Made by a program: the position numbers and the translations under genes
In this document: positions 42,883-54,239 of the stretch, one piece after another
Numbering within the stretch: the stretch's first letter is position 1
Layout: every line of letters starts with the position of its first letter
Source: Gnetum montanum
Lineage: Eukaryota > Streptophyta > Gnetopsida > Gnetales > Gnetaceae
DNA: 64,000 bases
Assembly (NCBI GenBank): GCA_015680685.1
Contig: MNCI01016492.1
Coordinates: 828,640-892,639 of the forward strand
Direction: 5' to 3'
Notes under the pieces: generated by a model
What the model was told of the DNA's origin: nothing
Database searches by the model: none
The model's input: the letters and a program-made list of their open reading frames with translations, nothing else

Positions 42883-45800
42883 ATGGCACCGAAAGTAAGA
42901 GGGAAGAACATGAAATTGGCCAAGATTGACGAAGTACAAGGGAGCCTGCAGCGTGCCTCGCAGGCCATGGTCGAAATGACAGACGTTACGCCTTTGAATG
43001 GATAGGCCATCCCTTGCTTATTCGCATTATTTTTAATGATATGTCTCTTTGTTTATTCTTGTAGCGTCGTCTGTGTAAATTAGAGTTTTAGGTTATGAAC
43101 CTCGCGTTAAAACAAGGGTTTATACAATAGGATTGCGTCTATCACCATTGTCAGGGACAAACCTTGGACTGTCGCAAGGGTTTAGGCGATTTCGGCATGA
43201 ATAGCTAAGTGTAATTTGTAGATTTTCTATAATATGAATCTAGGCATTAATGTGTTTATTATTTTCTCTTTACAGTATCATGTTAAAACCCGTCTTAATC
43301 GTCTTAGATATAGTCGGGGTTTTATGCTGTATAAACCCGATCGTACCTAATGTTCCTCCCCCTCAGACTCGGTTGCATGGGAGGGCTATATGGTTCTGAA
43401 AGGGTGCGCTGGAGTTTCTACAGTTTTTACTGCATAACTACAGCATTATTGTATGGTCACACCTGTCAGAAGATATCGCTGGCACCATTTTGGAATACCT
43501 ATTAGTGGGTTCTACGCTAGGTATCCTGGCTTTCTTGACAGACGAGGCTATCGACACTGGTCAGCCCCAGGACCGCGAGCTAAGCGCTAGAGGGTTGAGG
43601 CGCTTAAGTTGAACTTGGGAAATGGCTAGGTTTAGTTGTTACCACGCATACAATACTTTGTTCGTGGCCCATCATGTCTCGACTTACTTTCAGAACCCAC
43701 CAGGCACAGTGTATTATTCAGGCGGGTAAGTTGCTTTTGTTGGCGGTATAGTGATTATGTGTCTATTGTCTGGATTTGTAAAGTATAAGATAAGAATATG
43801 TCGTATGATACAGGTTTTTTACCCAAGAGAACAAGTTAGTAGGTGATAATGAGACATTAACTTGGACCGAGACGGCAATAAAGGTATTTACCTCAACTAG
43901 CAACATACGCGCTGGTGTAATGGGGTAGATTGCCTTCGACCTTCATGAGTACCCCACCCGTTATGCTGATTCCTTCTAGAATTTCCAGAATCTTGGGTGG
44001 TTACATGAATAATGGACTTTGGACATACCCCTTACCGTCGTAGACGTGCAGAGGAAACTTCCTCCATTTACTTTGCCATTTGGGCCTGGTGAAATTACTG
44101 CATATTTTATTGTTGCGTATGTAATCGTGAATCTTGAATGTTGCATAATAGTGTTTTTGACATGTGTCTTGCATGTTTCAATCAAGGAATCCTAGGATAT
44201 TACTCTTACAATTTCCAGCCACGAGGTGAATACCCTCCTCTTCCACTATGGCGACATCAAGGAGGCACAATGCTAGCTTGGCCATGCGGCGGCCCCAGTT
44301 GCGTTGGTTACCAAGCTGCGGGAAGCAAGGCTAATGCATTTATTTTTGGCTGTAACCCCTAATGTCCCTACCAGTGAAATGTTAACCCTGGTCAACTCCT
44401 TCAGCGAATGGGTTGAGCGCTTTTGCACGCGTGTGCATCACGTGCATGTAAATTTTGATATTGACGCTCAACTGCTTGCAGACCTCTTCAGCGTCCCTTC
44501 CGATGGCCTTCCCATAGAGGAAAAAGTGAAGAGGAGCCTCAAGTGTCAGGAGGAGCTGGAGGAGTGGCTAGGGACCAAGAAGGAGACTAAGGGGATCCCT
44601 TATGAAAAGATTGAACTAGAGATTGCCAAAACGATTTATCCCCTGTTTTGGGCCCGGGCTTTTCCCAAAACACTCTCACAGGGGAGGTTCTTTACCATAG
44701 AACAGACCCATATCATGTGGGAGGTTATGGAGGAAGGGACCCAGTTCGACTGGGCAAGCTATTTTGCTAAGGCGTTGCGCACTGAAATGAGCAGGCTTCG
44801 TCAGAAGCTTGAGTCTCGTTTCAACATGCATTTCGCCTTCTTCATAGCTTGCCTTCGGCTTTTTGCTGAATTTTTGGTTATCCAAAGGAATGGGTTCTGG
44901 GTATAGCAAGACCGAGACTAGCTATCCAAACCTTGGATTACCCACATTTTTGGCACTACCCGAGGATAGGATCCCCTGGAGGGGATTGGCGAGTCTCAGT
45001 CTATAACTACAAGGGATTTGGCGGCGCCTCGAGTACGGGGCCCGGACAGCATAGGCGAGGTGATTCCCACTTACACTGGCAATGCTTCGTGAGGGAAATG
45101 CCTGACGGCAGAAATCGTAGACACTTCAGCTCAGTGTAAACGGCCTCGGCTAACCGAGGCCCCTGTGGAACCAGCAAGTGGCACAGGCTGTACTGTGCAA
45201 ATCAGAGTTCAGCGGAGTAAGCCTTTGCCTGGTGATTGTAAAGACATAGTTATGGAAATTACTGCATTATGCAACTCTATTTAGTGTATTTTGAATCGTT
45301 TAAATGTGTTATGTGATATGCACAGCGAGGAATGTGGAGCGGTTGACCCCTGAAATAGGGGTAGTTCTGGAAGAGGAGGCCCCAGCTGTTAGGATAAGTG
45401 ATGCACAAACCCTTGTGCGTGAGGAGAGGGAGGAGGCAGAAAATGTTGACGCACTCCCTACTGTAATGGGCAGAGGTATGAAGTGTGTTAGAAATTTTAA
45501 GGGATCTTGTTAGTAATTAGAAACTTTAACTAAATTACGCTACAGGTGAAGAAGATGCATCAACGTCCGCCGCCGTGAGCAGAGCGTGGAGAGAATTTCC
45601 TAACAAGTTTACCTTCATGGAAGGCATTGTCAGCGATATGATCGAGCGTCTCGAGCGCGTCGGTCCTAGGGCTGGTATGTTACAGCTATAATAAGCTTAT
45701 TTTATTATAAAGTGGTAATGTTTCATTTATATTGATAATGTTTTCTATTAGGAGCTTACCTTTGATGGGACCCAACGAAGCCCATAGATTTGGACACAGT

Positions 45801-46825
45801 GGAGCCTTAATCAGACGGGGTGGTCGTGCCGCACAACATTTATGAAGAGATGCGTAAATGTGCATTACACTCGACTCGCTCCTTGTGGGAGACCAAAAAT
45901 GTCAATAAAGACCTCTGGAAAAGGTTGCAGGGTTCAGAGAGGGAAAAGGCATCTCTGGCCAAAGAGGTCGGAGACTTAAAATCGTGATGTGAATTCCTTT
46001 AGGCATGGGAAACGGGTGACGGAGACTGGCGTATGGCTGTTATTAACTACGCTCACTATTAGACCGCAATCAGGAATAGCGTGCAAAACAGTTGGGAATT
46101 GGTGGAGCAGCGGATGCAAATAGAGCTGTTGGCCAATAAAAGCCAAGACTGGAAAGATTTTTGCACAAGTGTGCAAGAGTGGGGGCAGAAGGAGAGATTC
46201 TGTCATCGAAGCTCAATCCTTGCGGGTATTCCTTGATGTCATTGGCGCATCCAAAGCTTTCGAGAAGTTTCAGGAGCAGGTGACAGTAAGCACGTCCTCG
46301 GAAAGAGAGATTACTCTTCCTAGGGGTGAGACTACTGTCCCTACTTTCTTCCCTGAACCGCCTCGCTAGACTAGTGTGGAAAAGGGGAAGGTGAAAGCTG
46401 GTTCTACTCTGGGGGATGGAGTATGGTCTGAATTAACTAAAGATGAAATTATGTAGTGCCTATGGGTCGGTTTAGAAAAGCTCCCCTTTGCTGCGGAAGC
46501 AGGACCATCGCGAGTAAGTTTGGGTGTCATTGAATTCAAATTTTCTAGTTTATCCTATGATGACCTTTACTGATGTATTTACTGTACATAGGTACCGGGA
46601 GTGGACGAGGAAGGAGAACAGGGTGGTGAGCAAGTATAGGAAGCCAAGCATAATGATGAAGATCATCCTCTTGTGGAGCCAGTGTTAGAGCAAGGACCTC
46701 ATGAAGATGACATTCCTCACGAAGGAATACCTTCTAAAAGAGATGGCCCACTTGAGGATGATTTATTAGGCTTAGAGACGACTCTGAGGGATACAGGTGA
46801 CAGTGGCACTAGGGGCGATGCGTAA
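42883..46825 (+). pseudogene. Antisense passenger gene copy II, 8 exons
   Basis: Same layout as copy I within R4. Exons: 42883-43001, 43276-43725, 43814-about 44088, 44219-45231, 45326-45475, 45546-45674, 45752-46513, 46592-46825. The start sits in a good plant context (GCGACAATGGCAC). Exon 1-2 and 2-3 junctions keep the same phase as copy I. The donor of intron 1 is ATAGGC where copy I has GTAGGC. HAD motif I keeps one aspartate (VLDIVGVL) and motif IV reads AHH. Exon 4 has a 200-residue open stretch including VHVNFDIDAQLLADLFSV, THIMWEVMEEGTQFDWASYF and FNMHFAFFIACLRLFAEFLV. Stops include TTC-TGA-AAG in exon 2 and TAG near 44273, 44905 and 46369. Protein role unknown. Confidence 0.75.
44219..44905 (+). 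pseudogene. Transposon-associated plant domain (exon 4, copy II)
   Basis: Best-preserved stretch of this domain: LREARLMHLFLAVTPNVPTS, LVNSFSEWVERFCTRVHHVH, LADLFSVPSDGLPIEE, TIYPLFWARAFPKTLSQG, FTIEQTHIMWEVMEEG. The last block fits the position where plant transposon-associated proteins have a helix followed by a small acidic turn. Upstream, FHYGDIKEAQ aligns with MKFGEVNKAQ of copy I, and a TAG stands where copy I has a Trp codon. Confidence 0.5.
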
Positions 46826-46984
46826 TTATGATTTACACATATTTTATTAATGAAATTGGACAATGGCTATATGAATGTTGGAAAGACTGGCTATAAGATC
46901 TTCTGTATGGTTTTAAATGCTATTTATTTTGGTTTTTTTTTAGTTTTATGTCTTTATTTTCAAAGCGTAAGTGTAGTTGTTAAA
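46826..46984 (+). other. 3' flank of copy II, no gene
   Basis: AT-rich, with ACATATTTTATTAATGAAAT, a plausible polyadenylation region. Confidence 0.35.
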
Positions 46985-47160
46985 GGTTTTGAATAGGTTA
47001 CGTTGTTGTGGAATGGAATTGCTAGTTTAAGGCCATCGCAGGCCGTCGTGTAACATTTGCATAAGATACCAGGGAATTAGTTTTAGGCCGTTGTGGGCCA
47101 TTGCTAGTTTAAGGCCATTGCAGGCCGTCGCTAGTTTTAGGCCATTGCGGGCCATCTACA
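46985..47160. repeat. Minisatellite between passenger gene and R4 protease
   Basis: Four clear units: GCTAGTTTAAGGCCATCGCAGGCCGTC, TTAGTTTTAGGCCGTTGTGGGCCATT, GCTAGTTTAAGGCCATTGCA and GCTAGTTTTAGGCCATTGCGGGCC. Confidence 0.85.
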
Positions 47161-47460
47161 TAAGTCTAGAAGTGTAATCGATAATAATGTACATTTCTGC
47201 GTAATTGAGCTAATGTGACTAATAGCAATCAATGAGCATAAATTGCGTGAAAATGAGAAATGTAAATAGCGTAATGGACAGAAAGCGTAAATACGTATGT
47301 ATATGTTAAAGAAGACTGACAACGAAATTGATGAGCATAAGCGGACAACTAGTGGAAATATGATGATGCGCGTAAATGTCACTCAGATCAGTCACTAATT
47401 CACAATTTTTTCTTGATGGCCTTTACGTTTAGTAATGAGTAAGGATGGTAAAATTTGTGG
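47161..47460. other. No gene seen
   Basis: AT-rich sequence between the border array and protease, with a few GCGTAAAT words. Confidence 0.4.
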
Positions 47461-48235
47461 CTTGACTCTTCCATACCACCTTCCTGAAATGGTAGGTCAG
47501 CCCAGGCTAGCCTGTCATCATTTATTTCAGTTTGTTCAGGGACTCAGGGATGGATCTGATCATCGGATGTTTCTATCTCCGAGCCCTGTTCCTCTTCGAT
47601 ATTGTTGACAGTCCTGGGGGTGATTTCATCACCACATATTACGACCTCTCCCCCTACGTAAGGTAGGTGTATTTCCTAGTGTATTGGTGACGAAATGGCC
47701 CTCAGTTGGGCTAGCTAGGACCTTCCTAGAATTAAGTTGAAACAAGGCATCTCCTCAACAACGAGGAATGTAGCATCTATTGGGAATTGATCCCCTACCA
47801 CAAATTCGATGCGCACCATCCCCTTGACTTGAAATCATGCTCCGTTGAACGAATTTATGCACGGTATCATTGTGGGACTGATCTGGTCAACCAGACCCAA
47901 CCTATCCACGATGGAATAAGGGATGACATTTGTAGCTGCGTCGTCATCCACGTGCACCCTCTGGATCTGATATTGGCCAATTCAAATAGTGATAAACATG
48001 GGTTTAGTTGTCACTTGACCTTTCTCAAGATCATCTTTAATGGATTCATCATGAAAGGTCAATGAAGTAGGTTTAGGTCACTCAGCGTCAGAGGGAAACA
48101 TGACAATGTGTATCGCTTCCTCCTCCACTGGTAAGCTTTCATCCACAGATATGGATGTCAGCATACAGACCATGGCCTCACAGTGTTTTTGAGACATCAT
48201 GAGCAGGTCATAGAGGCTTAGCATTTTATTTTTTT
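47461..48235 (-). pseudogene. R4 aspartic protease region
   Basis: Minus strand shows TTKPMFITIWIGQYQIQRVH, an active-site-like VDDDAATNVIP followed by VDRLGLVDQI, VKGMVRIEFVVGDQFPIDAT, FNLILGRS-LAQLRAISSPIH and LPYVGGEVVICGDE, all matching R5 protease. DDAA replaces the usual D(S/T)GA. Broken by a few stops, so only short frames remain. Confidence 0.7.
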
Positions 48236-51018
48236 GTTTGAAAGCCTGTTTGACCTACGTAAACACATCGAGGAGATCCCGCTCTCGGTTGGCTTGTTTG
48301 TCCCCTCTGTCTTCTTCCATTCATCCCAAGAAGCGAATCTCCCGAGGCGGAATGGCGTCAGTCGGAGGGTTGTTTTTCTTCTTGTCGAGGGAAGGTGGCT
48401 GTGTTTCTGTACCCTTGTCTTGCCCAGAAGGCATGGACATAGGGATAGAGGCCAGGGGCCTAGGCTTAGCGAAGCCTAGCATCGTATAGTTTTTAGCAGC
48501 ATTAACTAACGCGTCTCCTTCCCTTTGTTTATTGGATGGTGATGGATGGTCTTGGTTAGAGGTTTGCCCCTGCGTAAAAGGGGAAGTGGGTGGTTTTGGT
48601 ACTCTGAGGATGAAGGGTGCTTTAGATGTAGGTGCGTACGTGGTCGTGGCTTTACTGTTAGTGCGAGGCTGACTTAAATCTGGAGAAGATGCCCGAATGA
48701 CAAAGGGCGGCCTCGAAATAACACTGGCTACCGGTGAAAAGCCTGTCCCCTGAGGTGAACTGGTAGGCACATGTAAAACAAAGGGTTGTTTAGGTAGTAC
48801 CTTCCCTTCANNNNNNNNNNNNNNNNNNNNNNNNNNNNNNNNNNNNNNNNNNNNNACTGGTGGTAGTTACAGAAATGGTCCAACCTGAAAGACCTCGAAA
48901 CTGGTGGTTCGTCAGGTAGGGCTAAAGAAGGATTCTTCAGCAGTTCACAATGACGTCTGTGATGCTTCAAAGCTTCTTTGGATACTTTCTTAGTCTGAAT
49001 GTATCCTACCCCTAATAGTTGTTTCAACAGTTCTGAATGTTTTACAGGTAGGGATGTATACTTTGAGCGATCTTAACGCTCAAAGTTTGGTTTTGGCTAG
49101 GGGGGCTTTTTAGCGGCAGATGTGTCTTGGCTGGTGCTGCTCACACTAGCCATGGTCTTAGGAGATGTTGTAGGTGCCTTCTTATTTTTGTTCTTAGTGC
49201 CTTCATCTAGCGCAACTACCGTCATTGTTGTTGCTTTACTTTTTCCTTGCCCTTGTTGTTAGCGTTTTTATATGCAACATACGCCGAGTCTTTGCTGGCC
49301 TCTGCAGCATCCTAGATGCTCTTAGTTTGGGCAAAGGCCTGATGTAAGGAGCTAGGGGAAAGGTAATATAGCTTAGATTTGATGAAGTCATTGATTGCTC
49401 CTTTGAAGATGGCCAGCAAATGGGCCTCCGTGATTGGCTCATGGATTTTGTTCAAAGTAGCACTCCACCACTGTATAAACTTTTGGACTAGTTTTAGCGG
49501 GTCTTGTTTCACTCCCATAAGTTGATCTAATGTGACTTCCATCTTTAGGTTGTATTTAAAGCGAGTCACGAATTATGTCAGAAGCTCTTCCAAGGTTGAG
49601 ATGGAAGAGCGAGGGAGGGCTCGATACCAATCTAAAGCTTTCCCTGGCAGAGACATCGCAAAGACACGGATGATTGTATGAGGCCATTGTTGTAGCAATA
49701 AGGATTCAGATCTAAAGGTAACCAGATGAGCGTTAGGATCTCCTTCCCCATTGTATTTAGTGAAATGGGGTAAGGACATCCCTGGGGGCAACGACAGCAT
49801 GGGGACCGCTGGACTAATGGGATCATCCTGATAGAAATCCATGATCTGTATAGTGTTAGAGCCAGCGGCCTTAAGGCGTCTAACCTCCTCAGTGAGGGTT
49901 TGAATAAGTAATAAATCTTGATCCAAACCTGTTGATGAAGGTGTCTGCATAAGAGGAGTCGGGGGTTGACCTGAAAGAGCTGCGCTAGGCAATGGGAATT
50001 GCACGATGGTTTGGCTGATGGGCAGTGCTACGGGGGCTATCCCTATGCACAGAGCAGCCTATGGAAGCCACCACCCACTGAGTTGAGCAGAGGGATTGGC
50101 CTTCATCGGATGTGCAGGGTAGAGATTGTGTGGATATTGTGAGACATGCGTAGTGGGTGTGGCTAAGGGTTGCGCACTGTATAACGTGGACTGATTATGT
50201 GAAACATGCGGGACCCACTGACCAGCCGTGGGCTGTTGAACAGATTGCTGCGACTGAACAGTGGGTTGCCTTGTAGGGGGCGGCAACGAAAAGATTTGCA
50301 CCAGATTTTGTACCGGGTGAGTTGTAAGCATGGCGTGGGGTTGCACTTGGAGAATGTAATAGGGTACGGTGGACGTGGGTACCACCGATGGAATGCTGAA
50401 CACGTGTGGTGACGAGACCGCCCCTATGTTATTTTGGGGTGGTATTTGCACCTGTAGGGTGGATGATTGCATCGTGACCTTCAGGATGACAGGAATGTGA
50501 GTTTGAGTGGTCATGGCTGGATTAAGGTGGACGGCTTCTACCGTGAGGCTAAATAAGGGATTTATGTACATATGGGGACTAAGAGTGTGGTATGAATGTT
50601 CAGACTAGGCTGCAAGTTCGTCTTCCTCTTCTTTCCCATTTTGAGGTTCCAGCATAGACCGTGTAGCCTGGCTCCTAGCCATGACCAACTGTGTTATGAT
50701 TTCATGGTAATGTTCTGTCAGGGGGATGATGTCATAGGCGGTAGGGGTGAAATCTTGGCCCCCTCTGTGGATCAACTCAAAGTTTCTTTTTGCTTTGATC
50801 TCAACTCGACTGAGAGCAAGCTATGCCTGAATCTTGACATAAATAAAATTATATTCCTCAGGCGTCATGACGGTGAATACAGGATCTTTGCCCTGTAACC
50901 TCAATGAACGACGTGACAAACCCTGAGGTCCTATAAGACCAGAGGCTTGTCCGATGGCAGTGATGGGATTCACAGATGTGGCTCCCGAGTCAGTGGTAAT
51001 TATGGTGGCTATGGTCAA
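48236..51018 (-). pseudogene. R4 gag and gag-protease linker
   Basis: Start ATG at 51018 inferred (MTIATIITTDSGATSVNP); then LQGKDPVFTVMTPEEYNFIY, a Pro/Gln/His-rich block, LLIQTLTEEVRRLKAAGSNT, DDPISPAVPMLSLPPGMSLP, TKYNGEGDPNAHLVTFRSES, MSLPGKALDWYRALPRSSIS, TRFKYNLKMEVTLDQLMGV, LLAIFKGAINDFIKSKLYYL, and the knuckle start FRLDHFCNYHQ that runs into the gap. Distal linker residues include PFVIRASSPDLSQP. A few stops and one frameshift near 49570 interrupt it; otherwise the coding text is close to R5 gag. Confidence 0.8.
48811..48855. other. Assembly gap (45 N)
   Basis: Covers the rest of the gag zinc-knuckle-like motif of R4. Confidence 1.
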
Positions 51019-51247
51019 TTGGTCAAATAGATTAACGGTGACAAGAGACTAGATCTAAAAAGCGATGGACAAAGAAAATCACGATTAGGCTTTCTACCCT
51101 GTAGGATTCCAAAGGAATCGTTACTGTGACTGATCTACACCATGCTATTTTCGTAAACTTCCCTAGAGGTTTTACGTTTACGTTTTTAGAGATGCAGATA
51201 CAGATCTCTTACAGGGCTACCTATAAAAATATGAATCAGAGCCTAGG
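51019..51247 (-). other. R4 leader
   Basis: Short leader between the primer binding site and gag. No gene and few GCGTA motifs, unlike the R5 leader. Confidence 0.6.
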
Positions 51248-51264
51248 CCCTCCTTCTAGCGCCA
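51248..51264 (-). other. R4 primer binding site
   Basis: Minus strand TGGCGCTAGAAGGAGGG, six bases inside the LTR end. Shared almost exactly with R5 and, in degenerate form, with R3. Confidence 0.8.
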
Positions 51265-51270
51265 GAAAAC

Positions 51271-52830
51271 TGGAACGACGAAAAACATCAGTAGTTGGAA
51301 ATACTAGAAAAAAATCCGTGTACATAGTCTTAACTACGGATCCATGTGAGGGCCGTTCTGGAGGAAACAAATCCACAGTGCCCTGAATGGTCTTGTCAAT
51401 CAGATCAGGGACTTACTCAATCAGTAAATTGACGAAGATTGTAGATATTCCGTGGAACAATCTGATTCAGTGAATTGCCAAAGGAGAAGAAAACAATGTA
51501 GATAACAACAACGTCCACACGATAAGAAGGATCGGATTTAAGGAAAATGCGCAATTCCAAGATCTGTACTTTGACCCAAAAACTGGGTATATGGCATACA
51601 AATTTCCAATGGAAAGGCTTTGCTTATCTTGTGTGAAGCATACACAAAATAACAAGAAAACTGTTCAACAAGGAGTATAGGATGGATTTCGATCTACCTC
51701 GTATGCCAGAGATGGGATGCAAGGAAGGTCAAGCTCTAATGTCTATTGATCAAATGTTTCTAATAAATAAACCTTACGAACCACACCAAATAATCTCTTG
51801 ATCTCTGATCTACTCTTTTTGCCTTCGGTAGTCTCTGCTCAAAGCTATCAATGATCGCCAATGGAGAGAGTTGTGTTTTCGCTAAAGGAGTGATCGCTCC
51901 TGCTACAAATGCCCAAGCAAAATGTCTCCTGTCTCTGCTAAAAGGTGATGCTGCCAAAAGTTATAGATGCCTGGGGGGTCCTTATTTCTTCACCAACTGG
52001 AGTATTTATAAGTTCGGCCACATATGGAGAAAGCATGACCCTGATGACACGTGTCCCGAACCTTCAAAATACCATTGACCGGGTAAACTTTATGTTGAAG
52101 TTGGCTACATCGCATCATGTTTCGGGAAGGGGAGCAAAATACGCTATTGACCACTTCCACCAAAGCTGCTTCATGATTATGCACAATACGCTCATCAGTG
52201 TATTATGCATGCAGATAGTAGATGCGTAACCGCTTTAGCTGGCTTTACGCTGTATTACACTTGCTTATGCTACGTCGCGTGGCAGAGTGTAATAGAGTAT
52301 GGGAGTAGTTGATGCCAGCTATTTTACACTTATTTACACCAAAAAGCGTAATAGAGCATAAAAATGGTCAACTTTACAACGAATTACGCTTGTCCACACT
52401 ACGTAGCGTAATAAGCGTAAAGCGACCAATCTGCAAAGAAAAGAAGTCAATCTGTAGCTCTTCCTTGTACCCTGACTTTGTCTTCTTTGAAGCTCATTAC
52501 GATGCCCTCCGTAACGGAGCGTAAACTTGGCCTTGAGCAAAAGACTTAGCCGAATATGCGACAAGTTTTAAACTTTAAACTTCGTCAAAACTTCCGAAGT
52601 AAGTTTCTTTCTGATATCGGGCTATGCTAAATAGAATTACGCTGAGCGACACTACGCTATGTTGTGTAATGTAGTGTAAAGAGAGAAAACAAAGTAAGCT
52701 TAAAATCTGTGAAAAACTCAGAGACTTGGTGCTACGCGCCTCTTTGTTGTCTTCTGAATTGCTGTCGCAAACTTTCGCCCGAATCGTGAATCTTCGCTTG
52801 AGGACGATTTGCAATTTCTACGGTGTTTCA
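51271..52830 (-). mobile_element. R4 5' LTR
   Basis: Starts TGGAACGACG and ends GGTGTTTCA. Same length as 20258-21817 and closely similar. It carries the same GCGTAAT-rich block at about 52195-52690. Confidence 0.9.
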
Positions 52831-52835
52831 CCAGG
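52831..52835. repeat. R4 target site duplication, right copy CCAGG
   Basis: Identical to 20253-20257. Confidence 0.85.
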
Positions 52836-53691
52836 GACTTAGGGGGGTGCAAAATGGGGATGTAACAAAAGTATAGAAATATGAAAATCTATGAAATAAT
52901 GCATTGAAATAAAACAATTATATATGAAACTGCACATAATTTGAAATCATAAATTTCATTAAATAAACAAAAAATGAGTTCAATGATGTGTAAAAAATTG
53001 GTGTTCAAGAGGGACACAAGAGGGGTTCACTTGGGCAGGGGCTCAAAGTCCATTGAAGACACAATCAACTCTATAATTTGGTATCTCTACCACTCCTAAT
53101 GCTATCTAACTTCCTTTGTCTCCACCTCAAATTTGTAACATTGTTTGATGTTGGGGTTTATGGAAATGTGAGGGATTAGGATGACCAAAGTATAGCATGT
53201 TTGGATTTGGTGATCCCAAGTGGGTGATGTTGACATGCAAAGCTCACAAATCCAAAGGGGGGAGTAATAGGAGCAAGTTGTAGGGGTTCCATGCTAATAG
53301 GCCCTAAGAAGCTATGTTTTTTCTAAAGAAGCAAGAGCTCTTAGATGTCAAAATGCCAAAGGTGCTATATTTCCAAAGTTTGGAATCTTGAAATGGTGCT
53401 AAGGTTTGGTTTCTTATAGGGTTATGGCCAAGATTCAAGCTACAGATTGGTTACAAATTAGTTTCCAATGGCTAACATGATTGGCTAAAAATTGACTACC
53501 AAATTACTAATTGATTGGCTGAAAATTGACTACCAAATTTCTTATTGATTGGTTGCAAATTGGCTACCAAATTGCTAAAAATTAGTTGCCATGTTCAAGG
53601 GTGACAAGTGAGATCCATCCCCATGCATCCTAGGTTTCTAGCCCCTCCACATTATCTAAGACCCTCTCTCCTAGCTGGTTGACCTAGGTTG

Positions 53692-53722
<31 letters not shown>

Positions 53723-54229
53723 TGGGGGGAGCATGTGGGGTGGGAGCGAGTGGTGGGAAGAGTGTCAATGTTGAGGGAGGATGCAAAGCCAATGCTAGGG
53801 GTGAAGTTCAACCACTCTAGGATAGGTCACACTCATTTCCATGCTAGGGGTAGGTGAGTTCTACCCCCCTTGCACTCCTCCATGCTAGCCTTAAAGTCTC
53901 CTAGCTGGCTTACCCCCTTATAGGGGTAATGTTAGTGTAGACAAATATATAACCCCCCACCCCCCAATAAAACCTATTAAATTGTCATTTTTGACATTTC
54001 AAAAGGCATTTTTTACTCCCCCAAGCCCAAATATAAACACTATGTAACCTTTTTAACTTAGAGAATGAGGCTTTTGTCACCTATGAAGCACTTTTCAATC
54101 CCAGAAGTATGAAACATGTGAGATTGCCTCTTTATGGGTTACACCCTTCACATATACAATAAAATACTACCTTAGGTTCCATGGAATGGGATTACAAAGT
54201 TTTAAACATGAAAATTTGATGGTGTTTCA
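52836..54229 (-). mobile_element. R3 5' LTR, main piece
   Basis: On the minus strand begins TGAAACACCATCAAATTTTC at 54229 and runs to the R4 insertion. Inverse homolog of the R2 LTR, including the run of AATTGGCTACCAAATT-type repeats (53440-53590). It contains hairpin-prone CCATGCTAG and C/G runs related to the satellite (53830-53940). No gene. Confidence 0.75.
53694..53722. repeat. Run of 29 G
   Basis: Uninterrupted G tract followed by T and six more G, in the R3 LTR. It may be an expansion of the C/G-run hairpin; its length is liable to sequencing error. Confidence 0.85.
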
Positions 54230-54239
54230 ATAGACAGAT

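Larger units (their letters stand above)
20258..52830 (-). mobile_element. R4: Tat-lineage Ty3/gypsy element (host of R5)
   Basis: Bounded by direct LTRs of 1560 bp each and a CCAGG target duplication. Minus-strand order: 5' LTR (51271-52830), primer binding site, gag, protease, minisatellite, the antisense passenger gene copy II, then R5 (24625-42398) inserted, then RT, RNase H, second RNase H, polypurine tract and 3' LTR. Integrase is missing. Without R5 the element is about 14.8 kb. LTR copies differ mainly by C/T and G/A changes, with small indels that balance. Confidence 0.9.

Noticed and set aside
48238-48489. Plus-strand frames over R4 gag linker
   Set aside because: They are complements of the Pro-rich gag-protease linker.
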